This document shows, piece after piece, positions 41,153-48,696 of a stretch of DNA of 64,000 nucleotides. The DNA comes from Streptomyces sp. NBC_00433. Lineage in GTDB: Bacteria; Actinomycetota; Actinomycetes; Streptomycetales; Streptomycetaceae. Position 1 is the stretch's first letter, and the number at the start of each line of letters is the position of its first letter. A program made the translations under genes and the position numbers. The notes under the pieces are model-generated. The model ran no database searches. It was not told the DNA's origin and was given only the letters and a program-made list of their open reading frames with translations. The stretch covers positions 4,607,501-4,671,500 of the forward strand of contig CP107926.1 of NCBI GenBank assembly GCA_036015235.1, written 5' to 3'.

Positions 41153-41389
41153 GTGGGTATCGGAGGGTGCATCATCCTGATCGCCGTCGGTGCGATCATC
41201 ACCTTCGCGACGGACTGGCACGCCAAGGGTGTCAACATGGACCTGCTCGGCCTGATCATGATGGCCGTCGGCGTGATCGGTATGGCCGCCTATGTGAGCA
41301 TCTTCAAGCGGCGCAGGATCCCCCCGACCGCGGACGGCGACGTGCCGCCCGTGGTCGAGGAGCGCTACTACACCGACCGGCGCTACTGA
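41153..41389 (+). CDS. DUF6458 small membrane protein
   Basis: A 78-residue protein. GTG 41153 is chosen because CTGGAGG precedes it and homologues start MGIGG. Two helices: GGCIILIAVGAIITFATDW (about 4-22) and LLGLIMMAVGVIGMAAYVSIF (about 32-52). The remainder is a basic and acidic cytoplasmic tail (KRRRIPPTADGDVPPVVEERYYTDRRY). It is a common DUF6458-type actinobacterial membrane protein of unknown role, located 46 bp after the AraC-family gene. Confidence 0.85.
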   Translation: MGIGGCIILIAVGAIITFATDWHAKGVNMDLLGLIMMAVGVIGMAAYVSIFKRRRIPPTADGDVPPVVEERYYTDRRY

Positions 41390-41402
41390 GCACCGGCGGT
41401 CA

Positions 41403-43238
41403 CTACCGGGCGGAAGGCGCGTCCATCCCTGCCAGGACCAGCGCGAGCCGGCTCTCCCCGGTGTCGGACAGCCGGACCGGGACACCCCAGTCCTGCTGGT
41501 GCACATGGCAGGCCGGGTATTCGTTGGCCGGGTCGTCGTCGCAGGACGCCGCCATGGCCGAGACATGCAGGACGCCCTCGCTCACGGACGGGTCGAGCAC
41601 CAGGTCACGGAAGAGGTCCGTGCCCTTGCCGGCGCCGTCCGCGAGCAGGTCCGGCGGGGTCGAGCTGACCAGCAGCCGGGTCGACGGGCCGTAGCGCTCG
41701 TCCAGCTTCTGGCCGGCGGGCGCCGAGAAGACCACGTCGAGGCGGAAGGCACCGGGCGCCACATCGGTGGCGGCCCGCTGCGTGCGGTGGGCGACGGCCT
41801 CCACGCGCACCGCCTCCTCCGGCAGGCGCATCCGGGTCAGCTGGTGCCGCGCCGACTCCACGACCACGATGTCGCCGTCCACCACGGCGGCGTCCGACGG
41901 CTCGCGCAGATCGGTCGCCAGCGTGCTGACCTCGCCGCTCGCCGGGTCGTAGCGGCGCAGCGCGTTGTTGTACGTGTCGCTGACCGCGACCGAGCCGTCC
42001 GGCAGTCCCGTGACGCCGAGCGGGTGCTGGAGCAGCGCCTGCCCGGCCGGGCCGTCGCGGTGGCCGAAGTCGAACAGGCCGGTGCCGACGGCCGTACGGA
42101 CGACGTACCCCTCGCCGTCGGTGGCCCGCTCCACCCAGCGCAGCGCCGACGTCTCGGAGTCCGCGACCCACAGCCGGTCCCCCGCCGCCGCCAGCCCCGA
42201 AGGCTGCGCGAACCAGGCGTCGGCGGCGCGGCCGTCGACCAGGCCCTCGTTGGTGGTGCCCGCGGCGACCTCGACACGGCCGGTCGCCGGGTCGTACGCC
42301 CACAGCTGGTGCACACCGGCCATCGCGATCCACACCCGGTCCTCGAACCAGGCCACGTCCCACGGCGAGGACAGGTCCACCTCGCGCGCCTCACCGCCGG
42401 TCGGCGAGCCCTGCCACCACTGGCAGCCGGTGCCGGCCACCGTCGTGACCCGGCCGCTGTCCAGGTCGAGGCGCCGCAGCGCGTGGTTGACGGTGTCCGC
42501 CACGATCACGCTGCCGTCGGGCAGCATCGCCAGGCCCTGCGGCTCGCTGAAGCGCGCGGTCGCCGCGTCCCCGTCGGCGAAGCCGCGCTCACCGGTGCCG
42601 ATCCGGCGCACGACGCTCTCGCCGTCGGCGGCCAGCTCCACCAGGGCATGCCGCGTCGAGTCCGACACCAGGTAGTGTCCCGAGCCGGGCAGCGCCAGCA
42701 TCTTGCCGGGGAAGCGCAGATCGGTCGCGACCGGCTCCGGCGGCACGTACACGCCCTCGCCGCGCCGCAGGGTGCCCTTCGCCCCGTGCTCGACCTCCAG
42801 GTCCGTCACCAGCTGCTCCAGCGCGTGGGCATGGCCCTCGCCGGCGTGCTGCGCGACCACGTAGCCCTCCGGGTCGATGACCACCAGCGTCGGCCAGGCC
42901 CGGACCGCGTACTGCCGCCAGGTCGCCAGCTCAGGGTCGTCGAGCACCGGGTGGTGCACCTCGTAGCGCTCGACGGCGTCCACCACCGCCTGGTGCTCCG
43001 CCTCGTGCACGAACTTCGGGGAGTGCACACCGACGATCACCACAGTGTCACGATGGCGCTCCTCCAGCTCCCGCAGCTCGTCGAGAACATGCAGGCAGTT
43101 CACGCAGCAGAAGGTCCAGAAATCCAGGATCACGATGGATCCGCGCAGGTCGGCGAGGGTGGGAGTGGCCTCGCCCGTATTGAGCCAGCCGCCCTTGCCC
43201 ACCAGTTCGGGCGCCCGGACGCGTGCACGTGCAGTCAT
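41403..43238 (-). CDS. thioredoxin-like / NHL-repeat protein (NHLRC2-like)
   Basis: A 611-residue cytosolic protein. The N-terminal thioredoxin-like domain (about 1-145) has the redox motif WTFCCVNCLHVL, CCVNC, followed by the cis-Pro segment VRAWPTLVVIDPEG. A six-bladed NHL beta-propeller at about 160-470 reads as 'FSEPQGLAMLPDGSVIVADTVNHALRRLD' style repeats. A C-terminal beta domain (VAPGAFRLDVVFSAPAGQKLDERYGPSTRLLVSS) resembles the beta-stalk of NHLRC2. Start ATG 43238. The gene is divergent from the LURP-one gene with 40 bp between them. Confidence 0.93.
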   Translation of the reverse strand: MTARARVRAPELVGKGGWLNTGEATPTLADLRGSIVILDFWTFCCVNCLHVLDELRELEERHRDTVVIVGVHSPKFVHEAEHQAVVDAVERYEVHHPVLDDPELATWRQYAVRAWPTLVVIDPEGYVVAQHAGEGHAHALEQLVTDLEVEHGAKGTLRRGEGVYVPPEPVATDLRFPGKMLALPGSGHYLVSDSTRHALVELAADGESVVRRIGTGERGFADGDAATARFSEPQGLAMLPDGSVIVADTVNHALRRLDLDSGRVTTVAGTGCQWWQGSPTGGEAREVDLSSPWDVAWFEDRVWIAMAGVHQLWAYDPATGRVEVAAGTTNEGLVDGRAADAWFAQPSGLAAAGDRLWVADSETSALRWVERATDGEGYVVRTAVGTGLFDFGHRDGPAGQALLQHPLGVTGLPDGSVAVSDTYNNALRRYDPASGEVSTLATDLREPSDAAVVDGDIVVVESARHQLTRMRLPEEAVRVEAVAHRTQRAATDVAPGAFRLDVVFSAPAGQKLDERYGPSTRLLVSSTPPDLLADGAGKGTDLFRDLVLDPSVSEGVLHVSAMAASCDDDPANEYPACHVHQQDWGVPVRLSDTGESRLALVLAGMDAPSAR

Positions 43239-43278
43239 GTGTCCATCCAACAGCATCACCGGGGGTAGGCATTCCCCT

Positions 43279-43758
43279 ATGAAATACGTGGTGCAGGAGA
43301 AGATGTTCGCCATCGGCGACGACTACTGGATCGAGGACGAGGACGGCCGGCAGGCCTTCTACGTCGACGGCAAGGTCCTCAGGGTCAGGGAGACCCTGGA
43401 GCTCCAGGACCCCTCGGGCGCGGTGGTCGCCGTCATCCACAAGAAGCTGGTCTCGCTGCGGGACGCGATGACCATCGAGCGCGACGGCGACGTCCTGGTC
43501 ACCGTCCGCAAGAAGCACGCCCTGCTGCACGAGGTCTACCGCGCCGACCTCGCCTCCGGGGAGGAGCTGGAGATCCGCGGCGACCTCGTCGGCAAGGAGT
43601 TCGACATCGAATACGACGGCGAGCGCCTCGCGCGGGTCTCCCGCCGCTGGTTCTCGCTGCGGGACTCCTACGCGATCGACATCGAGAGGGACGACGCGGA
43701 CGTGGCGATGCTGATCGCCGTGGCCGTCTGCGTCGACCGCATGGTCACCAAGGAGTAG
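43279..43758 (+). CDS. LURP-one-related (tubby-like) protein
   Basis: A 159-residue protein of the LURP-one/YxjI family with a tubby-like beta-barrel: MKYVVQEKMFAIGDDYWIEDEDGRQAFYVDGKVLRVRETLELQDPSGAVVAVIHKKLVSLRDAMTIERDG ... KEFDIEYDGERLARVSRRWFSLRDSYAIDIERDDADVAMLIAVAVCVDRM. The terminal hydrophobic helix is typical. Phospholipid-scramblase relatives suggest membrane contact, but function is unknown. A TAGGCA -10 box lies 7 bp before the ATG, so translation is probably leaderless. Confidence 0.92.
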   Translation: MKYVVQEKMFAIGDDYWIEDEDGRQAFYVDGKVLRVRETLELQDPSGAVVAVIHKKLVSLRDAMTIERDGDVLVTVRKKHALLHEVYRADLASGEELEIRGDLVGKEFDIEYDGERLARVSRRWFSLRDSYAIDIERDDADVAMLIAVAVCVDRMVTKE

Positions 43759-43774
43759 CCCCGCGGAGAAGGGG

Positions 43775-44587
43775 CTACCGCGGCGGAGTCCCGAGGACCC
43801 GGTCGCGCAGGACCGGGAAGTCGGCGCGGGTGGACGCGACCCGCGACAGGTCGAGGTCGACGGTGAGGACCTCCTCGTCGGGGCCGGCCTCGGCCAGGAC
43901 CGTGCCCCAGGGGTCGACGACCATGCTGTGGCCGGCCTGCGGCACCTGGGCGTGGGTGCCCGCGGTGCCGCAGGCCAGGACGAAGACCTGGTTCTCGATG
44001 GCCCGTGCCTGGAGGAGGACCCGCCAGTGCGCGAGGCGCCGGGCCGGCCAGCCCGCCGGGATGGCCAGCAGCTCGGCGCCGGCGTCCACGAGCAGCCGGA
44101 ATTGCTCGGGGAAGCGCAGGTCGTAGCAGGTGGCGAGGCCGAGCACGCCCTGCGGGAGGGCGGCGGTGACGATCCGGGAGCCGCCGGCCATCAGGACGGC
44201 CTCGCCCCGGTCGAAGCCGAAGCGGTGGATCTTGCGGTAGGCGGCGTGCAGCGTGCCGTCGGGCGCGAAGAGCAGCGAGGTGTTGTAGAGCGGCCCGTCC
44301 GGCCAGGGGTCGCGCTCGACGACGGAGCCGGCGTGCAGCCACACTCCGGCGTCCCGCGCGGCGGCGCTCATCGCCTCGGCGGTGGGTCCGCCGTCGACCC
44401 GCTCGGCACCGTCCGCGAAATCGTCGGAGGCGAATGCGCCGACGGGCCACAATTCGGGCAGCACGACAAGATCCGCGCCCGCCTGGGCGCGGACGAGGGC
44501 CGCCGCACGGCGCCGCCGGTCGGCGGCCGTCTCGGCCGGGTCGACCTCGATCTGGAGAAGCGTTGCGCGCACCTGGACACCGCCCAT
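43775..44587 (-). CDS. carbon-nitrogen hydrolase (nitrilase superfamily)
   Basis: A 270-residue amidase of the nitrilase superfamily, omega-amidase/NIT2-like. The catalytic triad is visible: Glu45 (VVLPELWP), Lys in YRKIHRFGFDRGE, and Cys in LATCYDLRFPEQFR. ATG 44587 begins MGGVQVRATLLQIEV. These cytosolic enzymes hydrolyse amide bonds of dicarboxylic-acid monoamides or similar small amides; the substrate here is open. It converges on the LURP-one gene with 16 bp between them. Confidence 0.92.
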   Translation of the reverse strand: MGGVQVRATLLQIEVDPAETAADRRRRAAALVRAQAGADLVVLPELWPVGAFASDDFADGAERVDGGPTAEAMSAAARDAGVWLHAGSVVERDPWPDGPLYNTSLLFAPDGTLHAAYRKIHRFGFDRGEAVLMAGGSRIVTAALPQGVLGLATCYDLRFPEQFRLLVDAGAELLAIPAGWPARRLAHWRVLLQARAIENQVFVLACGTAGTHAQVPQAGHSMVVDPWGTVLAEAGPDEEVLTVDLDLSRVASTRADFPVLRDRVLGTPPR

Positions 44588-44706
44588 ACGTTGGGTCGTC
44601 AAGCCGGGCCTACCATCGTCACTCGAAAGCACTGCGTGGGCGCCCGCGCGCAGCGTAACTTAGGCGCCAACCGCCACGACCGCGCACCGATCCGTCGAGG
44701 GGTCCC

Positions 44707-45531
44707 GTGACCGTCCACAGCAAGCTCCAGCCGTACATCGACGCCTGGACCCACTCCATAGAATCCATCAACGAACTGGTGTCCCCACTGGCCGAGGGGG
44801 AGTGGAACCGCGCCACGGAGTGCCCCTACTGGTCGGTCCGCGACATCGTCTCCCACGTCATCGGCTTCGAGTGCGAACTGCTCGGCGATCCGCGCCCGAT
44901 CCACACCCTTCCCAGCGACCTGCGGCACATCACCAGCGAGGCCGCCCGCTACACGGAGGTGCCGGTCGACATCCGGCGGCACCACACGGCCCCCGAGATG
45001 ACCTCCGAGCTGGAGTACACGATCATCCGCAGGTCGCGGCAGCTGCGCAACGAGTCGCGGCAGCCCGACCAGGAGGTGCGGGCGATCGGCGGCGGCGAGA
45101 TCACCCTGGAGGAGCAGCTGTGGAGCCGCGTCTTCGACGTGTGGGCCCACGAGCAGGACCTGCGCAGGGCGCTGGACAAGCCGGGCAACCTGGCGTCGGC
45201 GGCGGCCGTGCTGTCCCGCGACTTCGTGCTGCGGTCGCTGCCGAAGCTGGTCGCGCACGACGCGGGCGCCAAGCCCGGCTCCGCGGTGGTCTTCGACGTG
45301 CACGGGCCGCTGGAGTTCATGCGGACGGTGCGGGTCAACGCGGAGGGCCGCGGGTCCATCGACTCGGCGGTCTCGCTCGGGCCTGCGGTGACCTTCGCGC
45401 TGGACTGGGAGACCTTCCTGCGGCTGCTGACCGGCCGGGTGCGGCCCGCCGTGGTCGCCGACCGGCTGAAGATCGAGGGTGACGCGGCGCTGGCCGAGAC
45501 GATTCTGCAGCACATCGCCGTGACGCGCTGA
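44707..45531 (+). CDS. maleylpyruvate isomerase-family mycothiol-dependent protein
   Basis: A 274-residue protein with the MDMPI/DinB-like four-helix N-terminal domain: LQPYIDAWTHSIESINELVSPLAEGEWNRATECPYWSVRDIVSHVIGFECELLGD, where the His in SHVIG and the later WAHEQDLRRAL are the expected metal ligands (H...E/HxxD type). The C-terminal domain at about 190-270 is the usual SCP2-like MDMPI extension. Family members use mycothiol, the actinobacterial thiol. The actual substrate is unknown. GTG 44707 follows GAGGGG; the terminator at 45552 ends the unit. Confidence 0.9.
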   Translation: MTVHSKLQPYIDAWTHSIESINELVSPLAEGEWNRATECPYWSVRDIVSHVIGFECELLGDPRPIHTLPSDLRHITSEAARYTEVPVDIRRHHTAPEMTSELEYTIIRRSRQLRNESRQPDQEVRAIGGGEITLEEQLWSRVFDVWAHEQDLRRALDKPGNLASAAAVLSRDFVLRSLPKLVAHDAGAKPGSAVVFDVHGPLEFMRTVRVNAEGRGSIDSAVSLGPAVTFALDWETFLRLLTGRVRPAVVADRLKIEGDAALAETILQHIAVTR

Positions 45532-45551
45532 GGCGCTCCCGGACCCCGCGG

Positions 45552-45590
45552 GGGCCGGTGCGGACGGGTGAATCCCGTCAGCACCGGCCC
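45552..45590 (+). terminator. terminator after the MDMPI-family gene
   Basis: A two-part stem: GGGCCGGTGC (45552-45561) with GCACCGGCCC (45581-45590), and inner GACGGG (45563-45568) with CCCGTC (45574-45579), separated by one-base bulges; the loop is TGAAT. Confidence 0.85.
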
Positions 45591-45600
45591 GGACCAGCGG

Positions 45601-45689
45601 GTAGGCTCGCGCAGGATCCGGTAGGCGCCGCAGGGGTCGGCCGCGAATTCGGGTGACAGGACGTCGGGTGCCGCGCGCGCATGGCTCAC
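45601..45689 (-). pseudogene. cytochrome P450 5' fragment (relic)
   Basis: On the minus strand, a GTG at 45689 with GGGAG upstream begins VSHARAAPDVLSPEFAADPCGAYRILREP, the conserved N-terminal 'LLSPEFAADPYxAYxxLRE' region of bacterial cytochromes P450. After about 30 codons the frame runs into the terminator hairpin at 45590 and the rest of the ~400-codon gene is missing. It is a 5' remnant left by a deletion. The remaining part of 45532-45848 holds no other gene that I can see. Confidence 0.6.
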
Positions 45690-45848
45690 GGCGCTCCCTC
45701 GCGAGACGTCAACGAAGTCGGCTGGGTCGACCGGTGGGGGCCGACTAACCGGTCAGGCCGGCGAGTTGACGCCCGAATGGGCAGAGCGCGAGCGGCGGTC
45801 ACTCTCCGTCGACGGCGGCCGGGCACTCCCCGCTCCGACGGCGGGTGT

Positions 45849-47165
45849 TCACTCCCTGCGGACCGCCGCGGCCGACGAGCGGTGCACGCTCTCCACCCGG
45901 CTGACCGCGATCCGGTCGCGCTCCAGGCGCTCGCTGTGCCGGCGCAGCCGCAGGATCTGCGCGGTGCCGACCGCCTGGAGGACGAAGACGCTGCTCCAGG
46001 CCACCCGGTAGTTGTCGCCGGTCGCGTCGAGCAGCACCCCGATGGCCAGCAGGGTCAGCATCGACGCGGTGAAGCCGCCGATGTTGACGATGCCCGACGC
46101 CGTGCCGAAGCGCTCCGGCGGGTTGGCGGGGCGCGCGAAGTCGAAGCCGATCATCGAGCCGGGCCCGCAGGCGCCCAGCACCACGCACAGCAGCACCAGC
46201 AGCCACGTCGGGTCCTGCCCGCCCGGCCAGCCCAGCACCGCCGCCCACACCCCCGCGGTCGCCGCGATGACGCCCAGCGTCAGCGGCATCCTGGCCCCGT
46301 GGTGGCGGGAGATCAGCTGGCCGAAGACCATCCCGAAGACCATGTTGGCCAGCACCACCAGGGTCAGCAGGCTGCCCGCAGTGCCGCGCGACAGGCCCTG
46401 GTCCTCGACCAGGTAGGGCAGGCCCCACAGCAGCAGGAAGACCATGCCGGAGAACTGCGTGGTGAAGTGCGTCCACATCCCCAGCCGGGTGCCCGGCTCC
46501 GCCCAGGACGCGGCGATCTGCCGCCGTACGTAGGCCAGTCCGGCGTGTTCGGCCGGCGCGGGCTCGTAGCCCTCGGGGTGGTCCTTGAGGAAGAGTGCCA
46601 CCAGCAGCAGCACGAAGGCGCCGCCGACCGCCGTGCCGAGGAAGGTCGGCGTCCAGCCCGCCGAGTGCAGAAGCCGGGACAGCGCGACCGTCGAGACCAG
46701 GTTGCCCGCCACCCCGAAAAGGGCCGCGCCCTGTGCGATCATCGGCCCGCGGCGGGCCGGGAACCAGCGCGAGCCGAGCCGCAGCACACTCACGAAGGTC
46801 ATCGCGTCACCGCAGCCCAGCACCGCGCGGGCGGCCAGCGCCATGCCGTACGAGTGCGACAGCGCGAAGGCCAGCTGGCCGCTGGTGAAGAGCACCGCGC
46901 CGAGCATCAGCACCCGCTTGGTGCCGAGCCGGTCCACCATCAGGCCGACGGGTATCTGCATGCCGGCGTAGACCAGCACCTGGAGTATCGAGAACGACGA
47001 CAGCGCGGACGCGCCGATGTGGAAGCGGTCGGCGGCGTCGATGCCGGCCACGCCGAGGCTGGTGCGGTGCACCACCGCGACCAGGTAGACCATGGTGCCG
47101 ACGCCCCAGACCAGGGCGGCACGGCGGCCGCCCGGCGGGTCGCCCGGCAGGGTTCTCGCCGTCAC
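45849..47165 (-). CDS. MFS transporter
   Basis: A 438-residue major facilitator with 12 predicted helices. The first loop motif is GLMVDRLGTKRVLMLG (motif A, GxxxDRxGxRR-like) at about 73-88, and RWFPARRGPMIAQGAALFGVAGN is typical of anion/cation symporters such as nitrate, phthalate or hexuronate carriers. GTG 47165 overlaps the GntR gene stop by 4 bp (GTGA), so both are one operon and the transporter is likely under that regulator's control. The substrate is unknown. Confidence 0.92.
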   Translation of the reverse strand: MTARTLPGDPPGGRRAALVWGVGTMVYLVAVVHRTSLGVAGIDAADRFHIGASALSSFSILQVLVYAGMQIPVGLMVDRLGTKRVLMLGAVLFTSGQLAFALSHSYGMALAARAVLGCGDAMTFVSVLRLGSRWFPARRGPMIAQGAALFGVAGNLVSTVALSRLLHSAGWTPTFLGTAVGGAFVLLLVALFLKDHPEGYEPAPAEHAGLAYVRRQIAASWAEPGTRLGMWTHFTTQFSGMVFLLLWGLPYLVEDQGLSRGTAGSLLTLVVLANMVFGMVFGQLISRHHGARMPLTLGVIAATAGVWAAVLGWPGGQDPTWLLVLLCVVLGACGPGSMIGFDFARPANPPERFGTASGIVNIGGFTASMLTLLAIGVLLDATGDNYRVAWSSVFVLQAVGTAQILRLRRHSERLERDRIAVSRVESVHRSSAAAVRRE

Positions 47166-47833
47166 GACTCGCCCCGGGCCAGGGTGTTGACCCGCGACAG
47201 GTGCCGGCGCACGGCGGCCTCCGCCTGCCGCGCGCCGCCGTCGCGCAGCGCGTCCAGGATCTCGGTGTGCTCCTCGATGTTCTTGGCGACCCGGCTGGGC
47301 TCGGCGTGCATCGTGGCCACCCCCATCCGCAACTGCCGGTCCCGCAGCTGGTCGTAGAGCTGGGCGAGGATGCGGTTGCCGGCCGCGCGCACGATCTCCG
47401 CGTGGAAGCAGCGGTCGGCGACGGCGAAGGCCGCGAGGTCCCCGGCGGCCGCATGCCGGCGCTGCTCGGCCAGCAGCTCCTCCAGCCGCGCGACCAGCCG
47501 GTCCGGCAGCGCGCCCACCAGCTTGGCGACCGCGTGCTGCTCGACCAGCAGGCGGGTCTCGACGACGTCGGCGATCTCCTGCGCGGAGACCGGCAGCACC
47601 AGGGCGCCCTTCTTCGGATAGAGCTTGAGCAGCCCCTCCGCCTCCAGCCGCAGCAGCGCCTCCCGCACCGGGGTGCGCGACACCCCGACGGCCTCGGCGA
47701 GATCGCCCTCCGTCAGCAGCGTCCCCCCTTCGTAGCTGCGGTCCAGCACCCCAGCCTTGACGTGCAGATACACCCGCTCGGCGGCGGGCGGCGACTTGAC
47801 GGCGACCGGGGTCGCGACGGTTGCTGCATCCAT
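47162..47833 (-). CDS. GntR/FadR-family (FCD) regulator of the MFS gene
   Basis: A 223-residue regulator with an N-terminal winged helix (about 18-85: LTEGDLAEAVGVSRTPVREALLRLEAEGLLKLYPKKGALV) and a C-terminal FCD helical ligand domain (ETRLLVEQHAVAKL, FHAEIVRAAGN, HTEILDALRDGGARQAEAAVRRHL with metal-binding Asp/His positions). ATG 47833 lies inside a 13-bp-arm palindrome, so the protein very likely represses its own operon by binding across the start. FCD regulators respond to small organic acids or sugars, consistent with control of the coupled transporter. Confidence 0.93.
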   Translation of the reverse strand: MDAATVATPVAVKSPPAAERVYLHVKAGVLDRSYEGGTLLTEGDLAEAVGVSRTPVREALLRLEAEGLLKLYPKKGALVLPVSAQEIADVVETRLLVEQHAVAKLVGALPDRLVARLEELLAEQRRHAAAGDLAAFAVADRCFHAEIVRAAGNRILAQLYDQLRDRQLRMGVATMHAEPSRVAKNIEEHTEILDALRDGGARQAEAAVRRHLSRVNTLARGES

Positions 47834-47854
47834 GATGCGCACATCATAGATGCA
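47825..47854. promoter_or_regulatory. autoregulatory operator of the GntR-MFS operon
   Basis: Arms TGCATCCATGATG (47825-47837) and CATCATAGATGCA (47842-47854) are complementary at 12 of 13 positions around a CGCA spacer. The palindrome covers the GntR start codon (47831-47833). FadR-type proteins bind dyads of this size. Confidence 0.8.
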
Positions 47855-47924
47855 ACAGATCGCCACTTGATACGCGGCCGGCGAACGCCTGTCCCGGGGC
47901 GGGTCGCGGTCCTACAATCGCGCG

Positions 47925-48398
47925 ATGACGGCAGACGGGGGCGCGACCGCCAGGCAGGCGAACATCGGGGGGCCGGCCTCGCGGGCACTCGCACGGGCCG
48001 TGGGGGTGACGACCTGGGCCGTGGGGCTGGTGCTGCCCGCCCTGGCGCTCTTCGGGGACCTCGCCTGGACGTGGTCGCTCTTCCTGCTGCTGACGACCCC
48101 GCTGGGCTTCGTGATGTGGTGGGAGGCCGACGACGCGAAGGACGACACCGTACGGCTGCAGCGGTCGGGTCGGCGGGCACGGGCGGAGCTGGTCCGTCTG
48201 GAGCGGGTCGATCCCGGGGACGGCTCCCCGGACGTGGCGGTGATGCGGCTGCGGATCAGCGGCGAGGGTGTGCCGGACTTCGAGGCGACCTACCGCTGCG
48301 ACCACGAGGACCGGTTCACGGTCGGCACCCGCTTCGTCGCCGTCGTCGACCCGTCGGACAACCTCTTCACCCTCAAGCCGCTGCCCCCTACGGACTGA
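47925..48398 (+). CDS. two-helix membrane protein, unknown
   Basis: A 157-residue protein. Two hydrophobic helices at about 23-45 (LARAVGVTTWAVGLVLPALALFG) and 47-66 (AWTWSLFLLLTTPLGFVMWW) precede a cytoplasmic OB/SH3-like beta domain (RARAELVRLERVDPGDGSPDVAVMRLRISGEG, YRCDHEDRFTVGTRFVAVVDPSDNLFTL). The ATG is 7 bp after a TACAAT -10 box and no ribosome-binding site is seen, so leaderless translation is likely. No named family recognised. Its 3' end overlaps the small membrane gene on the other strand by 11 bp. Confidence 0.75.
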   Translation: MTADGGATARQANIGGPASRALARAVGVTTWAVGLVLPALALFGDLAWTWSLFLLLTTPLGFVMWWEADDAKDDTVRLQRSGRRARAELVRLERVDPGDGSPDVAVMRLRISGEGVPDFEATYRCDHEDRFTVGTRFVAVVDPSDNLFTLKPLPPTD

Positions 48399-48582
48399 TC
48401 GTGCTCACCAGGTCCGCGGTCGAGGCGACGGTGGACTGGATGGTGGGCGCCAGGCTGGAACCGGCCAGGCAGAAGCCCAGCAGGCCGCACACGATGGCGT
48501 GGCTGACCTTCAGGTTCTTGTTGCGCATCAGCAGTGCCGCGATGACGAACAGCAGCAGGACGACGGAGACAGAGACGACCAT
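48388..48582 (-). CDS. small two-helix membrane protein
   Basis: A 64-residue protein beginning MVVSVSVVLLLFVIAALLMRNKNLKVSHAIVCGLLGFCLAGSSLAPTIQSTV. It has two helices (about 3-20 and 31-48) separated by a basic turn. Its composition and codon use fit a real gene, and I recall similar 'VVLLLF...ALLxRNxxLKxxHAxxC.LLGFxLAxSSxAP' proteins in Streptomyces, related in style to plasmid-spread accessory proteins; this is not verified. Function unknown. Confidence 0.65.
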   Translation of the reverse strand: MVVSVSVVLLLFVIAALLMRNKNLKVSHAIVCGLLGFCLAGSSLAPTIQSTVASTADLVSTISP

Positions 48583-48696
48583 ACCGCGATAGCAGCACAA
48601 TTCCCCCGGAGCGTGCGGTAAACACGCAGAAGCGGAGGCTCCCGGACGTTTGTCCGCCGGGAGCCTCCGCTGGGTGTACGGGCCCGCGCCCCGGGC

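Noticed and set aside
43221..43236. GCACGTGCA word at the start of the thioredoxin-NHL gene as a third operator of the whiJ-like regulator
   Set aside because: It lies inside the coding start (MTARARV codons), is single-copy and far from the cluster; codon composition explains it.
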